Assembly (NCBI GenBank): GCA_022497155.1
Contig: MU385720.1
Location: 620,001-684,000, forward strand
Origin: Whalleya microplaca
Taxonomy: Eukaryota; Ascomycota; Sordariomycetes; Xylariales; Xylariaceae
Length of the DNA stretch: 64,000 nt
Reading direction: 5' to 3'
Position numbers and translations under genes: made by a program. The notes under the pieces were generated by a model that had not been told where the DNA came from, did no database searches, and worked only from the letters and a program-made list of their open reading frames with translations. Below are positions 48,694-60,182 of the stretch, one piece after another. Every line of letters starts with the position of its first letter. Positions within the stretch are counted from its first letter, which is position 1.

Positions 48694-50578
48694 GGTTTCA
48701 GAGGGCCTGGGGCTCTAGGCACATTCTCTTTTTCGCCTCATTCAAAGTTTGCGGTCGTGGTATGTGCGTGTGGGTGTGAGCTAGCTGGAAAGTCTGGTAG
48801 TCTAGATGAACCTAGTCCCCTCTCTCTCGGAGCCCCGGCAGCGAAGCGTGAGTCTCGCAAGGATAATTGCCCTATAGACCCAGCAGCCTAGAAAAGATTG
48901 GGATATGGGCGGTTTATTGCGGGGGAGGAGGAGGAAAGGATTCGGAGAATTTGAACGGGGGCTGGGCCAAGTTAGGAGGTTGTTATGTTGTAGTTTGTGT
49001 TGTAGTGTTGGAACTACCAGAGGTGAAGGTTAGTGTATCTAATAAAATAAATAAATACGTGGATGCGTAGGTAATTGTAGGTAGGTAGAAAGCGGCCGTG
49101 GGAAGCGTAAGGGTTGTAGGGGTTGTAGGGGTTGTAGGGATTGTGGCAGGACGTTGGTTTATTTAGTTAGAAGAACATTGAACTTTGGAAATACTCCGTA
49201 CGGAGTTGACCTTAGGTAGGACCTTCGGTACCTAGGTACATGCACATAATTCATTACCTGTTATGAATTAGGTACCTACAAATGCAGCTACGTAAGGTAG
49301 GTAATTGGGACTCAACCTGTAGCCCCTGCATGAAAATGGATGGGCTTCCAATCTGAAAAGGAAACCTCAAGCTGCGCGGCAGAGCGGGAGAGGATGGAAG
49401 TGGTGGAAGTGACAACCGATAGCTTTGATTACATACGTGTAGGGAGACGAGTGAGGTCCCTTTTAATTCTCCGACTGCAGGTGACAGCCAATCCCCTTCC
49501 CCCCCTTCCCCGCCTTGACCCTATATTAAAGTGAACCCCCCAGTCCTAACGGTCATAACGGATAACGGTGCAGTTACGTGCAGCACATATGTAAGTTGCG
49601 TTGTGTCTACCTTACTGGGACCTGCGGGTTTCAATTAACTGTCTATCAATGGTTCGGAGCGACCAAGCATATTTTGACAGTTCGATTTGTTAAACGTTTC
49701 AAAGTGGTAGCGGCTAAGATTTCCTATAGTTTAGCCACCCATAAATGTTTGAAGCCGATAAACGCTTAAGTTTTTTTTTAACGCTTGAAGCTTATTAACT
49801 GTTTGACCTTAGGTATAAGGAAGTTACGATAGCCTTTTTCTATGCTACATATTAAAAAATAACTGTCTCGTACCTCCTTAAATATAAACTTGTAGTCAAT
49901 TCAGTAAATGCGTTCCTTGTAACCTATAGCCCAGTATGCGTAATATATTTCTAATGTTGTAATATTCTAATCTCCCATATAAGATAATACGGGATATGGT
50001 GTATTATTTCAGGGACCTATCTAACCTTCCACGCCGCACAAACGCATCCAACACCTGGGCAGCCTACGGATTTGTACATCGAAAGAGTCATTGCTTTATC
50101 ACGTGGATGATCTCCCCCTTGGCACATAACATGTGTGTCACCTGGCATCAACGAATCTGAATCGTCTTGTTGGAAGTTGTGGGTGGCGGGCAAACCCTTT
50201 GCGTTCACACAAAGCGCCGAGGCCATTATGGATTGCTACGCATGGCTCGAGGTTTGCCGTGTGGAAGATCGTGTCTTTCCAGTCATTGCGGTGCGATGTT
50301 GGCCTGGCAGCGCCGCTTGTGCCTCCTAATTCAGTTGGAGTCATGGCATTGGTCTCATGTCGTTGGAGTCATGGGGAATGGGAGTATATCTATGAGTGAG
50401 AGGAATTATCATTCCTCAGACTCGGGTGGTCTACCCTGAGACGACAAGAGGTTGGTTCAGTTCAGCAAATCCGGGATCCAGCGGGGACTCACTGTCACCA
50501 ACAATATCGTCCAATCGCCAATTCCTTGTCTTGAGTTAGTCACGCGTCCATCCGAGGGTGACTTCATTCCAGTTTGAT
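48694..50578. other. Intergenic region, divergent promoters
   Basis: 1.9 kb between the kelch-propeller gene (leftward) and the 2EXR gene (rightward). Contains a 9-bp tandem repeat at 49111-49146, AT-rich sequence at 49640-50000, and short frames on both strands at 50017-50440 without recognised motifs. Confidence 0.55.
49111..49146. repeat. GGGTTGTAG 9-bp tandem repeat
   Basis: Three perfect GGGTTGTAG units followed by GGATTGTGG, about 420 bp upstream of the kelch-propeller start. G-rich but not the fungal telomere unit TTAGGG. Confidence 0.85.
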
Positions 50579-51760
50579 ATGGATGCTTTCCATGATTTGC
50601 AGTCAGTCAGACGCGAGCCGTCCTTCCAGCTCTTCTCGGAGCTACCGTGTGAACTACGGCACAAGATATGGGGATTCTCGCTTCAGCAGAACCGCCTAAT
50701 CACGGTATGTTTAACCCAGCCAAATGAGCATAGCGACCCACCATATACCATGACGAACACACTAGGACGCATCGTCAGTGGCAATAAGTACCGTACTATA
50801 GTCTACCAAGCACCTCGATGCCACAGCCTTCTGGGGGTGAACAGCGAGGCCAGATATGAAGCGCTTAGATTCTATCGGGTCCGTCTACCATGCTTCCAGC
50901 GCAGAGCAAGGATAGACAGGCCTCCGTTGGATATTGCGCGTGAGTTGTATTTCAACCCGGAATACGACTATATGCACTTAGACGATGGTGATGACTGCCT
51001 CACCTTCATGGATGACGCCGTACCGTATTTCTTGAACGATATCAGGGCTTACGATCCGAGAAAATTCGGCATCCTTCACCTGGTCTTATCCAGCTTGGAC
51101 GCTTGGAAGCCCTTTGATGTTATACCTCAGGTTCTTGAAGGTTTCAAGGGGGCTCTCAAGAACTTGCAATCGCTCTGGGCGTCTAGTTCTGGTACAGTCC
51201 AAATGCTCGGCGGGATGGCTAATCGATCATGGGCAAGACAAAGCCTCTCAGCTGAAATAACCAGCCCGTTGCCTTTCCGACTGGGGCTTTTCGCCCAGCT
51301 AAAGGTCGACCAAGTCGGCTCTTTTCGTTATGTTATTAAGAAATCTCATGATCCTCGTCATATGATTATGGACTGGCAACAACTTGAAAGAGATCTTGAA
51401 ATCCACCGGGACCGCCCAGTGGATTTCCGCTGCTTTTTCCACCCGGCCCACGTGGTATGGAAGAACTTGATCAATACGCCTATGCCGGCAGGCTATGGTT
51501 CTTACCAAATGAACCGAACGAGCGAATCATCAGGCAACCATCTGCGTGTATCCGTACCACATCTATCGCCACCAAAGCGGGTGTCATCAAGGTTGCTGCA
51601 AAGCGGGTCAGCTATCGGATTCTGGTTGTTTCCCATCGAGATCTCTGCCCAGGTCCCAGCGGCCCGTGACGAGCTTTGCATTTTTAAAGTACCGATGTAT
51701 GTTTCTGATACAGTACATTCAAAGCCAGACATCTGTGTCTTCAAGCTAGACGATGTTTGA
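50579..51760 (+). CDS. 2EXR-domain protein
   Basis: Single exon, 393 aa, from ATG 50579. The frame is open further upstream to 50558 but only through a GTG. FQLFSELPCELRHKIWGFSL (about residues 16-36) is the hallmark F-x-x-LPxELRxxIW start of the fungal 2EXR family. It is followed by RLITVCL and, after a linker, HSLLGVNSEARYEALRFYRV, the second typical motif (LLxVNxEARxEAL). The C-terminus IGFWLFPIE is also common in the group. 2EXR proteins are numerous in Pezizomycotina, expand and vary by strain, and have no established function. No signal peptide or membrane segment. The gene stands alone beside the repeat island, a usual setting for this accessory family. Confidence 0.85.
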   Translation: MDAFHDLQSVRREPSFQLFSELPCELRHKIWGFSLQQNRLITVCLTQPNEHSDPPYTMTNTLGRIVSGNKYRTIVYQAPRCHSLLGVNSEARYEALRFYRVRLPCFQRRARIDRPPLDIARELYFNPEYDYMHLDDGDDCLTFMDDAVPYFLNDIRAYDPRKFGILHLVLSSLDAWKPFDVIPQVLEGFKGALKNLQSLWASSSGTVQMLGGMANRSWARQSLSAEITSPLPFRLGLFAQLKVDQVGSFRYVIKKSHDPRHMIMDWQQLERDLEIHRDRPVDFRCFFHPAHVVWKNLINTPMPAGYGSYQMNRTSESSGNHLRVSVPHLSPPKRVSSRLLQSGSAIGFWLFPIEISAQVPAARDELCIFKVPMYVSDTVHSKPDICVFKLDDV

Positions 51761-52726
51761 AACACACAAAATAGTAGCAGTCCGTGAATCACATGGAAAG
51801 AGGCCTCGAGAATATTCTACCGGACTGATCCTTCTGGCCATGAATGTTTTTGTTTCGTTTCTCGGCTACAGAAAAATACCTAGTCGGGGAAATTCTGTAA
51901 TTGAGATACATGTGGCCAGGCATGACATACTGCGTTTTGAGGAATGGTGGACTTGGTCTCCTAGATTGCAATGATCAAGACTGGTTACCTGCAACATTAG
52001 GACGAAATATTGCAACTCGTACCTTTCTGTGGGCTAGTTTACTTTGAAAACCTCGAGTTAGACAACATCAAGGATAAAACTGATCAACTCGATATAATAT
52101 GGGCTGTTTGCATTCGAGTCCAACATATACAGCCGAGATAATACCTAGTTATAGTTAGTAGTCCGAATAGGGGACTTCACACCAGGATCCAGGTTGTCGT
52201 AGTTTCACCGACAATGCTCAATTAAAACATAAACTCTCCTTTTATTTGACTAACTAGTTGCCTTACCAAGAAAACATAATGTCTAATTAACTTCACCATT
52301 TCTGAAATTAGCTTCCCTCTCATGCAATCGTCCATGAAAACTGACAACTTTTGGGATCTCTGAGAGATCTATTGCGATGGTAAATGTCGGCAGACTGGCA
52401 GATAACGTGCGCCTGTGAAGTATATGTACACTTTTCTGCCAAATACGTCCGAGGCTTGTGGATTGGAGCCCCTGTCTTGCGGCGAGAGCCACGTAGGAGC
52501 ATGGTGGCTCTGTGCCGGTTACTGGCTTCTGCTTGCTCGCATCAACTATAGGGAAGTTCTTCCTCCTCAGAGCTCTGCTCTGGGCTGTCCTCCGAGTTCG
52601 TTTGCTCTAGGTTCGTCGGTTTCTCCGCATAAGCAGCTGGCGCTTCTTTTGCGGAAAAGACTCGACGAGACGCTTCCATGGCCTCCTCGTTACTCGGCTG
52701 TGAGTTCGCATCAAAGCCATGTGTCA

Positions 52727-52836
52727 GGATCCTTTGTTAGGATCATGTATATAGGGGTTGTTCGGAGAACAACCTTTTAGTAGTTCTTCGTGCAATAACT
52801 GTGTTGTTTGCTACCTCATACGTTCACCACGTGACA
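52727..52836 (+). repeat. Degenerate direct repeat, copy A (LTR-like)
   Basis: Pairs with 53352-53453. Shared words are CTTTGTT, ATGTATAT, TCGTGCAAYAACTGTGYTG, GCTACCTCATACG and CGTGACA. The copies differ mostly by C/T changes and small gaps. The ACA end and the spacing of about 0.6 kb suggest terminal repeats of a small or internally deleted retroelement. Confidence 0.7.
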
Positions 52837-52899
52837 CCATGGTCCTTGATCCAAGAATCCACCGATGGGTTATGGTAGTGGTAAATGCGTAGCAAGAGC

Positions 52900-53330
52900 G
52901 AGTAACGTGCTCTTCCGCATGTATCTAGTCGGTGTCGGAGAGGGACGCTTCTCGTAGTACCGGGCCCGGACATCCTCCCAACCGCGATACGAGATATCCT
53001 TGGTTCGAACGAGCGCCAGATAAAGTGAACTGCATGGGGAGGTTTGGCCGCTCAGCCTCATTGCGGCAAATACGAACATTCTCAAAAGAATTGCCCTAAT
53101 AAGCCTAATAACAACCGAATAACCGCCAACGAGTCGAATAAGCCAAGCCAGATTAACAACAAGAATGAGTGTCTGGTTGAGTTGACTGAATTCCCCAACG
53201 GAGGCACCCTTGGCCGGATATAGATACGGTGCCCAGGTCAACCCTGAGGCCTTTAGTGAGTTGATCAGATACTATAACGCAGTTCTAAAGGAACGCAAGC
53301 AGCTTACCTTGGAGGATCCGGTCCCTGGCT
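52900..53330 (+). mobile_element. Retroelement internal remnant with a zinc-knuckle fragment
   Basis: Between the two LTR-like copies, one plus frame reads HCGKYEHSQKNCPNKPN at 53059-53109. C-x4-H-x4-C fits most of a retroviral-type CCHC knuckle, but the first Cys of the pair is not present. The frame is stopped upstream (53026-53028). A second plus frame near 53224-53325 reads VNPEAFSELIRYYNAVLKER. These look like pieces of a Gag-like protein in shifted frames. No reverse transcriptase or integrase motif seen. The element is dead; its class (LTR or LINE) is not certain. Confidence 0.45.
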
Positions 53331-53351
53331 GTGGGTAGAGGTGGTGTTTTG

Positions 53352-53453
53352 GGATTCTTTGTTGGGCTTTATGTATATGGAGGACAGCCATTTAATTAGT
53401 TCCTCGTGCAACAACTGTGCTGTTTTGCTACCTCATACGCTCATCTCGTGACA
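53352..53453 (+). repeat. Degenerate direct repeat, copy B (LTR-like)
   Basis: Second copy of the pair described at 52727-52836. It keeps C at several sites where copy A has T (for example GCAACAACTG against GCAATAACTG). Confidence 0.7.
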
Positions 53454-53591
53454 TGGTAGCTGAACGTTGATTGAACTAAGTGAGTACTTGAATTGCACGG
53501 AGGGTTGTGGTTATATGTAAATTATATATAAAGCGTACTGATTCTAAGTGCTCCATGGTACTGTAAAGCTCTGAAGTGTAGGCAGCTGCGT

Positions 53592-53627
53592 GGGTGGAGG
53601 TTGTATTGATGTTGGAGAAGTGAACTA
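53592..53627 (+). repeat. Direct repeat, copy C
   Basis: 36 bases repeated at 54473-54508 with a single G/A difference (GGTTGTATTG against GGTTATATTG). Weaker similarity continues downstream (GTGACAGT/TGACAGT, then CACCAC). Confidence 0.85.
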
Positions 53628-54020
53628 TCTGTGTCTAAATGACAGTTCTTTTTAGATGATACCCAGGGCATAAACTACCACTATATACGGCCAAACCTCC
53701 ATAGGTAGCTTCCCAAGAGCGCCTGTCATATCGACATCATGAAACTTACAACAGAACTCTAATATAAGCCTGTATTTCCATCGTGACTGCTACTATTCTA
53801 TCGTAAATTCTAGCATCTCGGTTGAATCGAATTATAATGTCAGGAACCTCCTGACAGTGGACCTACCGATCCATGTCGATAAGAAACCTCCAGGACAGAA
53901 TGTCCTAGGAGGAGAGTCAATAATACATCTTCCACATTCACTGCTTGATTTGCTATTATATATAAGAAGGGAGACAAGATAAAAAGTAGATGAACGACCA
54001 GCGACCTATTATAGTTATAG

Positions 54021-54022
<2 letters not shown>

Positions 54023-54051
<29 letters not shown>
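54023..54051. repeat. (AT)14 microsatellite
   Basis: Uninterrupted AT dinucleotides inside the repeat island. Confidence 0.95.
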
Positions 54052-54054
<3 letters not shown>

Positions 54055-54411
54055 GAGATGTTCCGATTATATCTATTTATAATTGTACCAAACTTTAAGT
54101 GAATAAAATCTAACCAGGCATTCTAAATTCGGATTAAGAATACTATAGGATTTTAAATAAACTGAATAATATCATTAGGTATAACAGGGGTCTACATAGG
54201 AATTGATATGGATGTCCAGGATTTCAGAGATCTCTAGGATTTCTGTATAGCTGATGAAGATTTCTAGAGTTTCTGGTTTGCCAGTGGTAGTGTAGGAAGC
54301 CGTTAGGATTTCTAGCTAGGACTTCTAAATGATCGGGGAATTGATGAAGCTATTATATGAAACGGACGACAAATGAAATATACGTAGTATCGCAATGGGA
54401 AACAAACAGGA

Positions 54412-54443
54412 GCTGCAGACGAAGGCTGCAGACGAAGGCTGCA
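54412..54443. repeat. 13-bp tandem repeat GCTGCAGACGAAG
   Basis: Two perfect 13-bp units and a 6-base partial third, in the repeat island shortly before copy D. Confidence 0.9.
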
Positions 54444-54472
54444 AACTCTTACCAATTGTAATATAGGTAGAT

Positions 54473-54508
54473 GGGTGGAGGTTATATTGATGTTGGAGAA
54501 GTGAACTA
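54473..54508 (+). repeat. Direct repeat, copy D
   Basis: Second copy of the 36-base repeat at 53592-53627, 881 bp downstream in the same orientation. The shared GGGTGGAGGT start and TGTTGGAGAAG core could be the edge of a second degraded terminal repeat. Confidence 0.85.
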
Positions 54509-54945
54509 ACTACCTGTGACTAGGTGACAGTAAGGTTCCTTTCAGGTGATAGGACACAGACCACCACCTCAGGTCCTTTCAAGGTGTCTTGTACTCGTAT
54601 GAGCTTTGCATGCTTACAGGAACATACTATGAGCTCATGTCCTATTACCTATATCTCAAGGCAGTGACTATCATTAAGTGGTACCTAGGTAGTATAGCAG
54701 TTTAGTTAGTTTAGTACAGTAGATATGGGATGCAGTCCTAGATGTAGTCCACTAGGGCGGGGCAACTTTAGGTATGGATTATGCAGCTCCAAAAGATGCT
54801 ACGGAAACAAACGCTCCTACATATTTTGCTATGAAAAATTCATCGGTGCTTTCACATCAAGACCTCACAATTTAATGCTATGAACACCAACTTCTCACAA
54901 TCACCGGAGATAAATTCGATTGAGGGAAACTAAACTCTTAGTATA

Positions 54946-57259
54946 ATGGCAGCTTTAGAGAATCCTCTGAAGCATGTCGCCGACCGCGATGCACATGTGG
55001 CAAGTGCTCCCAACTCAGAGGGTGATGGTCCCGCATCTAAGAGACAAAGGCTTGACCACGAAGCTGCGAGAGACGAGAATCAGCAGACACAGGCAGTTGA
55101 CACAAGGAGAGCAGGCGTTGCACCTGTGAAGGCTGAGTAAGTTTGAAATACCTGTAAAATATAAAATTAAGTACCTACAACTAACAGCGACCACTAGATA
55201 TCTCATTTCTAATGAGCCCCCCAGAACCACTGTTGACTATGATGCTGCGGAGGCCTCTAAAGCCACCGAGGACACTGCCAGTGGCAAGCCAGATCCTCGA
55301 GATGGCAAGGGCAAGAAGCAAAAGAACCGAAAGAAGCAGGGTGGCCAAAACCAAGGCCGCACTTACGGTCATTTCGATGACGCATTGCGCCTGTGCAACA
55401 GCGTCACCTACACTAATGAGTTCTCCCCTAAGCATTGCAAATTCGGGGACAGATGCAATATGTGTCACGACCTGCGCAAGTACATCAAAGAGGGACGGCG
55501 CGAAGACTTGACCACCCTTGGCGGCAATTGTCCCATCTTCGAGAAGTACGGCCGGTGCACGTCCGGGTGGAAATGCCGCTTCGTAAAAAGCCATTCCGAG
55601 GAGATTGAGCACGCGGACGGACGCAAGGAACTCGTGCTGCTCTCTAAGTCTGACCAACCTGCTGCCGACGAAGACCCCGAGCAAAGACCCGGCGTCGTCA
55701 ATGTTGCGACGGCCGACAACAAATGGGACCTAGCAAGGAGAAAGGTCAAGTTCGAGAAATCTGAACCTTACATCAAGTGGCTAGAGAAGGATACCGAAAT
55801 CACGCATAAGTTCCATAATAGGAAGAAGGAACAGGAGAATGGCGAGGTAGACGCCACCGAGCTTGAAGACCTTAGAGCCCAATTCGTGGACGAGCCCTTC
55901 AAACCATCCGAGAAGAGAAAGGTCTACTTCGGAAAAGAGACCCCAGTCCTGGCACCCCTCACTACGCAAGGTAACCTACCCTTTCGACGGTTGTGTGTTG
56001 AACTCGGCGCTCAGGTCACCTACTCGGAGATGGCTATGGGCATGCCCCTGGTGCAAGGGCAGAAAGGCGAGTGGGCGCTTATGAAGGCCCACGAATCAGA
56101 AACTCTGCCCCCGCGGTTCAACTCCGAGAGTGACACCATAGTCAAGGGCTACGACAATACGAAGGACCTCAAGTTCGGCGCGCAGATCTCGGGCAACCAA
56201 CCCTGGGTGGTGATGAAAGCGACCGAGGCGTTGACTACATTCCTCCCCCATCTCCGCGTGGTAGACCTGAACTGTGGTTGTCCCATCGATCTGGTCTACC
56301 AGACCGGTGCAGGCTCCGGCCTTCTCGACGCGCCCAGTAAAATGGAGAAGATGGTCCGGGGCATGAACGCCGTCTCAGGCGAAGTCCCCATCACGGCAAA
56401 GCTGAGAATGGGCGTCAGGGACGGGAAGCCGACCGCGACCCGGCTCATCGAGCGACTCGCCTTCGGCAACCCGGACTTCCGGGACAGACTCGGAGCGCCG
56501 GGATGCGCAGCGATCACGCTGCACGGGCGCAGCCGGCAGCAGCGGTACACGAAGAAGGCGAACTGGTCCTACATCGCCGAGTGCGCGGCGCTGATCAAGT
56601 CGTACAACGCCCAGAAGGACGAGCTCACCGACACGGCGGCGGAGCCGGACGCGCGCACGCAGGCCAACACCGCGGCGGACGGGCGGGTCTACTTCATCGG
56701 CAACGGCGACTGCTACTCGCACGCGGAGTACTTCTCGCACATCGCTAGCGCCGGGGTCGACACGGTGATGATCGCGCGCGGGGCCATGGTCAAGCCCTGG
56801 ATCTTCGAGGAGATCGAGCGGGGCCAGTACCTCGACAAGTCGGCGTCGGAGCGCCTGGGCTACATCGAGAAGTTCGTCCGCTACGGCCTGGACGCCTGGG
56901 GCTCCGACGAGCTGGGCCTCGGCTTCACGCGCCGCTTCCTGCTCGAGTGGCTGAGCTTCACGCACCGCTACGTCCCCGTCGGCATCCTCGAGCACCTGCC
57001 CCCGAGCCTCAACGATCGCCCGCCGATGTACCGGGGGCGCAACGAGCTCGAGAGTCTGCTTGCTAGCGATAACTACAAGGACTGGCTTAAGATCAGGTAT
57101 GTGAACCCGGGCTTGCGTTGTAGTGGTTACCGACTACTTGGGTGTGATATGGAAGCTAACATACGAGACAGCGAGATGTTCCTGGGTCCTTGCCATCCGA
57201 ACTTCAAGTTCCAGCCAAAGCACAAGTCCAATAGCTACGAGATCGAGGCTGAGGGTTAG
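54946..57259 (+). CDS. DUS3: tRNA-dihydrouridine synthase 3
   Basis: Reduces a uridine (U47 in yeast) of tRNA variable loops to dihydrouridine using FMN and NADPH. Exons 54946-55136, 55198-57096 and 57172-57259 give 725 aa. A Lys-rich, low-complexity N-terminus is followed by two CCCH fingers: [11 protein letters not shown], then [10 protein letters not shown] and [10 protein letters not shown] (about residues 130-200). The FMN-binding TIM barrel begins at about residue 285 ([20 protein letters not shown]). The catalytic Cys lies in [19 protein letters not shown] near residue 423. Other family blocks are [41 protein letters not shown] and [19 protein letters not shown]. The C-terminus is [19 protein letters not shown]. 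Intron 2 (57097-57171, 75 nt) has no stop and keeps frame; I remove it because KISEMFLGP restores the conserved end and GTATGT, GCTAAC and ACAG are all present. The start has a purine at -3. Confidence 0.95.
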
Positions 57260-58142
57260 CTGGCATGTTGGACACATTAACTAGTTGCTGCATATTGCTG
57301 GATTTATAGACTTGCAAGGAATGCTACGGGAGGGATGGATGTATCTATTCGCTGGATTCATACATAGATAGGTAGCATCATGCATGTAGACGAAAATGAA
57401 TGGCAACATGTTCACTTTATATGTGGCTAGTGGTATTATAGAGCATACCTGTCTATATGCTGCCTGTTGGTGACGGTACAGCCGCTTGCCAACTACCAAC
57501 AGGCCACATCTCCCAATATTCTTTGGCCGAAGAGTCACTATATCTTGACACGTTGTATGTATGCGTATCATGCCCCTCAGCCTTAATTTGGATGAGAATC
57601 GATAGAGATTTTATATGTGAATGAAAAGGACATTGTCAAGTTACTGTGAGTTTGAGGCTGAATACACAACATACTATCTAATTGTATTATAATGTTCTGA
57701 TGTTGCTAGAGTCGTGTCCGGAATAAGTGTAGTTAAGCAGGATATGTACCTAAAAGTACTGTATGTATATATGCGTACTCTGGGGACATGGAAGCCCCGA
57801 CGTCATTCGTTAGCTGCAGGAGCTGACGTAGTTGACTTTCAAGCTCCTGCCCTGTGCTCTGGAAAAACCACCCCACCAGCCACTGCCAGCTCCGGACGAC
57901 GTGCGTGTTCCGAGTCCCTACCAGAACAAGGCCACATCTCGACTCTTTTGCGTCTTAATAAACCAGCTTGCTTCTCTCAAAGACAAAACCATCTTTTGTC
58001 TTGAATTCGTTGACAAGCTAAGGTTACTTACATCACCACACACGCAAGCTTCTTTCAGGCTTGCATATTCTCTGACTTGTTTTGCTGCACTTCCAGACAA
58101 TCTCCCAAATAGTGTCACGAAGGTCATCGAACCACCGGCAAG
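57260..58142. other. Intergenic region
   Basis: 0.9 kb, DUS3 3' region and promoter of the BAP31-like gene. No gene recognised. Confidence 0.6.
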
Positions 58143-59049
58143 ATGACGCTTTACTATACTCTCGTATGTTTACACTGGCCCGTCTACAGATCACCAAGAA
58201 ATATGCCATGGCCGCTGTCACGATGGACGTGCTGCTAATTGACAGCCAGGTCTTCTTGCTCCTCGTAGCAGAGATGTCGATCTTCATGCTCCTCATCGTC
58301 CCCATGCCCTTCACGCTCAAGCGAAAGATGTTCACGTACGTCCCCTCTAGAAAATACAAAATACGGCCAATACGGATCTCTCGAGCTTGACTTAACAATG
58401 TGCACCCTAGCTTCCTCTCCGAAAACCCCATCATTGCGAAGATACAATATGGCTTGAAAATCACCTTCATCTTCATCCTCATCCTCTTCATCGATAGCGT
58501 TAACCGCGTCTACCGTGTGCAGCTCGAGCTAGCACAAGCTACAGATTCGGCCAAGGGCGCAGCGTAAGATTTCTTTTCTTTCTCCCAAGTATCCACTTGG
58601 TCTCCATTTTCGACCATTTGGGTAGTACTTTTTGTTTTTCACACAGAAGCCGTGCTGACCGAGTACCCAACAGAGCGGTGATGGGCCACGAGCGTCTCGA
58701 AGTGCAAGCCCGCAAGTTCTACAGCCAGCGCAACATGTACCTCTGCGGCTTCACGCTGTTCCTGTCGCTGATCCTCAACCGCACGTACACGATGATCCTG
58801 GAGGTGCTCCGGCTGGAAGAGAAGGTCAAGCAGTACGAGGGCACCGACAAGAAGACCAAGCAGAGCGAGAAGCTCGCCGTCGCCGGTGAGCCCGGCGAGA
58901 TCGCCGGCCTCAAGAAGGAGCTCGAGAAGCGCGACCGCGATATTGCAACCCTTAAGAAGCAGGCTGAGGGCCTCTCGCGCGAATACAACGACCTCTGCGA
59001 GAAGTACGGCGAGACGGTGCCCCCGGCTGGTACGCGCAAGGACAAATAA
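58143..59049 (+). CDS. YET3: BAP31/Yet3-like ER membrane protein
   Basis: Four exons, 58143-58163, 58250-58335, 58411-58563 and 58674-59049, give 211 aa, the usual fungal size. The first exon is only seven codons (MTLYYTL), joined to VFLLLVAEMSIFMLLIVPMP for the first membrane helix. A second helix is in QYGLKITFIFILILFIDSVN and a third in NMYLCGFTLFLSLILNRTYT. The signature GHERLEVQARKFYSQRN lies between helices two and three. The C-terminal half is a cytosolic coiled coil (GEIAGLKKELEKRDRDIATL). It ends RKDK, close to a dilysine ER-retrieval signal. BAP31/Yet proteins act as ER chaperones or export receptors and at translocon contacts. An alternative acceptor at 58646 would add nine residues in frame. 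I chose the downstream one because AVMGHERLE then follows exon 3 as in relatives. Confidence 0.92.
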
Positions 59050-60182
59050 ACGCACTACATCTTGCCTGCATGTATGACTTCGGCTGCTGTGAAAAGCTAT
59101 GGAGTTATGCGTTGGGGCCATCTTGCGAGGAGTTTACGCAGTACAGGTACTCTCACGCTCTAAGTGGACTCTTACTTGGTAGCGGGCTGTCGGTCTCAGA
59201 AAATTCGGGAATGATAAACTTCACACGGAGAATGGGCCCAACTCCTCCGAGTCTCCGGGGAAAATTCAGTATGGACGGCGTAAGGCGGAAAAGGAATTTG
59301 TACTAGTTGCAACGGACCGGCATGTACTACGAAGAGCATCGTCCGTTTATCTGCGTATTAACCTGGGTCTACTATCTCTTCATAATTAGGGGTCATGCCC
59401 GGTTGTGTGCTATAGAGAAGACAATAATTATCCCACGATTTTTTTCTATCTAGGCTACCCCGTAGGCTTTTTCCGCGTGTTTACAGTGACCAAACCATGC
59501 TTCCACGAAATTCCATACATGAGACATGCTAGAAGATTTCTTATACAAGTGCATTTATAGCTATATTCTTACGTCGGCCTCAGTCAGAACACGATACTAT
59601 AACTAAACTCGAGTAAGAAGGTGGACTAAGTGTAAGTTTTTGATAAGACGGAAGGTTTCTGGTTGGTGTCATTTGCACTATCACTTGAAACCAGGTAGCA
59701 TCACTAGGAGACCGGCTATCTACGATGATCACGGCTGCCTAAATATCATGAATCGGATGTCGTGAATAGATAAAAACTTCACTGGCTGTCGAAAGGTACG
59801 ATATGTCATACAGCATAAAATTTACCTACTATAGAGCAGCACACCGGCGGATAGTAGCAGCGCATATAGACGTTTAGCTCATCTCGTTACATAAACTCTA
59901 GATTTTTCATAATACTGCGTACTTAGTCTTGCATTTGAGAAGGCACATTTGAATACATTAGATATAGTAGTGGTATATAGTCAACGCCATCCCTTGACCC
60001 CCGATACCTACTCCAGATATTCCACACATCCCATCTCTATTTCCCAAGTCTCCTCTATAGAACACCCATAAAGAAACGCCTATCTTTTTTCCTCCCAGAC
60101 TAGTAAGTAAGTCCTAGGTAACAACACCTCATCCCCATCCATGAAAATACGTAGTCGGTAGAAACACCCACCACATCCGATC
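59050..60182. other. Convergent intergenic region
   Basis: 1.1 kb between the 3' ends of the BAP31-like and DUF1479 genes. AT-rich, no gene seen; probably 3' UTRs and spacer. Confidence 0.6.

Larger units (their letters stand above)
51761..54945. other. Repeat island with retroelement debris
   Basis: 3.2 kb, AT-rich in the right half, holding two pairs of direct repeats, a CCHC-knuckle fragment, an AT microsatellite and a 13-bp tandem repeat (all listed separately). Between 54200 and 54330 the word GATTTCT recurs several times. No intact gene. Confidence 0.6.
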
